Of a stretch of DNA of 25,608 nucleotides, positions 24,690 through 25,608 are shown piece by piece. Location of the stretch: positions 1-25,608 of the forward strand of contig NZ_CP006994.1 in the NCBI RefSeq assembly GCF_001542815.1. Reading direction: 5' to 3'. Both the position numbers and the translations under genes were made by a program. Numbering within the stretch: the first letter of the stretch is position 1; each line of letters begins with the position of its first letter. Origin of the DNA: Methylobacterium sp. AMS5 (GTDB taxonomy: Bacteria > Pseudomonadota > Alphaproteobacteria > Rhizobiales > Beijerinckiaceae). Below the pieces are notes generated by a model that searched no databases, was not told where the DNA came from, and saw only the letters and a list, made by a program, of their open reading frames with translations.

Positions 24690-25433
24690 CTACCGCCCGC
24701 GCCGATTCCGGATCGCCCTCTGTGTCGAAGGTCGCCCGCTGCCTCTCGGCAGCTCTTGCGACGGTTCCTTTGGTCTCGGAATCCACAGGGAGAGAACCTC
24801 AGTAGCCGTGCCCTTCGCGGATTTGCACCCTCCCCCCTCGGACACCGGGGCCGGCGCCTCCTGCTTCCGCTTGCGGGTGAGCCGGAGCCAGGCCGTCCAC
24901 TCGGCCGAGACGATCCGCACCACGTTGGTGTCGTTGCGCCAGCCGGTGATGCGCCGCTCCTCGACCGTGAGGAGTCCGAGCCGCGCCGCCTCGCGGATCG
25001 CGTTGCGCACCGTGGTCTCGGACACGCCGGCGAGGGCCGCGAGGTTGCCCACCGCCAGCCGGCAGTCCTTGCGCCGCACGCTCTCGGCCGCCACCAGGGC
25101 CAGCACCGCCTGCTCGGCCAGGCTGAAGCGCGCCGCCAGGGCCGGCGGCAGCCGCCCCGAGGCCGCCCAGCGGCGGCGGCGCTCGAGGCTGGCATCCGAG
25201 CGCGGCCGAGAGCCGACATGGCGCGGTGGTGCCGCCTCAAGCGGCTCCGGTCCCTCGGCCGTGGCGCGCGTGACCGGCAGCGCCATCCTGGCCTCGATCA
25301 GGCCGGACAGCTCCTCCGCCGTCGCCTCGCTCACCGCACCCGCGGCAAAGGCCTTCCACAAAGCGGCCGTCACGTCCGGCAACGCGACGCGCGGCGCGCT
25401 TATCGCCTGACGGCGGATCTCCTCGGCAAACAT
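24690..25433 (-). CDS. Winged-helix DNA-binding protein
   Basis: A 247-aa protein. The N-terminal region (MFAEEIRRQAISAPRVALPD, ALWKAFAAGAVSEATAEELS) is helical. The middle is basic and flexible. The winged HTH is LPPALAARFSLAEQAVLALV, then DCRLAVGNLAALAGVSETTV and RNAIREAARLGLLTVEERRI. The C-terminal tail (KRKQEAPAPVSEGGGCKSAK) looks disordered. The HTH resembles those of plasmid replication or transfer regulators found near relaxase genes, but I cannot name a family. ATG 25433 is the first start after a hairpin-bearing leader, and the region may be autoregulated. Confidence 0.75.
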   Translation of the reverse strand: MFAEEIRRQAISAPRVALPDVTAALWKAFAAGAVSEATAEELSGLIEARMALPVTRATAEGPEPLEAAPPRHVGSRPRSDASLERRRRWAASGRLPPALAARFSLAEQAVLALVAAESVRRKDCRLAVGNLAALAGVSETTVRNAIREAARLGLLTVEERRITGWRNDTNVVRIVSAEWTAWLRLTRKRKQEAPAPVSEGGGCKSAKGTATEVLSLWIPRPKEPSQELPRGSGRPSTQRAIRNRRGR

Positions 25434-25516
25434 CGGTCCCGCACCTCTGCAAGGCGCGCGGCAGGGCTCACGCGCCTTGGCGGGCGTGTGGGCATCCAGG
25501 CAAAGCGGGACCGCTC

Positions 25517-25536
25517 GCGAAAGTTGGTGCTTTCGC
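25517..25536. promoter_or_regulatory. Perfect 7-bp inverted repeat upstream of the winged-helix gene
   Basis: GCGAAAG-TTGGTG-CTTTCGC (25517-25536) lies about 85 bp before the winged-helix start. It could be an operator for that regulator. No gene was seen from 25434 to the window end. Confidence 0.35.
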
Positions 25537-25608
25537 TTGACGCCCTGGGGCGCTCGTGAGACTGTCGGGATTGGAAAACTTACCCCGCCGGTCCCTATGT
25601 GATCGGTC

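Overview
The window looks like part of a conjugative or mobilisable plasmid (or a plasmid-derived island) of a high-GC alphaproteobacterium. Methylobacterium/Methylorubrum is my best guess, from the Ti-type TraA relaxase, the traA-linked DUF6118 gene, the ParA/small-partner cassette, the IHF-like protein and the IS mix. This is inferred from gene content, not from a database search.

Layout. (1) 1-2230, stability block: a terminator, a parDE toxin-antitoxin pair, a divergent parA plus small DNA-binding partner, and TAGCTA-type repeats on both sides of parDE that may be a centromere or origin. (2) 2538-2782, the end of a broken IS481 element. (3) 2903-6888, a two-gene RNA-repair operon, hen1-pnkp, with a 4-bp ATGA overlap. 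(4) 7204-8282, a serine resolvase overlapping a Sel1-repeat gene, then a lone IS21-like end. (5) About 8990-13400, an AT-rich graveyard of polymorphic-toxin tails, three of them immediately followed by an immunity-type gene: barnase/barstar (both broken), an unknown tail plus Imm8, and an unknown tail plus an unknown immunity-like gene. It is cut by IS3 and IS701 remnants and an intact IS630. (6) 13423-14887, a 3'-truncated GspE/PulE ATPase with no other type II secretion genes, fused to an IS5-like scrap. (7) 15024-21744, on the minus strand, traA followed by a DUF6118 gene. The DUF6118 gene is split by an IS481 element, which is itself split by an intact IS110 element with a probable bridge RNA. 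(8) 21785-21815, an RSF1010-like oriT. (9) 21938-25433, leading-side plasmid genes: small ORFs, a P-loop kinase, a mobilisation-type protein, an IHF-like protein, a metallophosphoesterase and a winged-helix protein.

How the parts may work together. parDE, parA and its partner, and the resolvase maintain the replicon. TraA, oriT, the mobilisation protein and possibly IHF process the transfer strand. Hen1-Pnkp repairs RNA cut by ribotoxins, and the same DNA carries remnants of RNase toxin/immunity modules, which suggests a history of ribotoxin warfare. The best candidates for new biology are the orphan toxin-tail/immunity cassettes, in particular the unrecognised pair at 12825-13273, and the IS110 bridge RNA whose loop shares 9 nt with the insertion site. 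I saw no tRNA, rRNA or CRISPR array.
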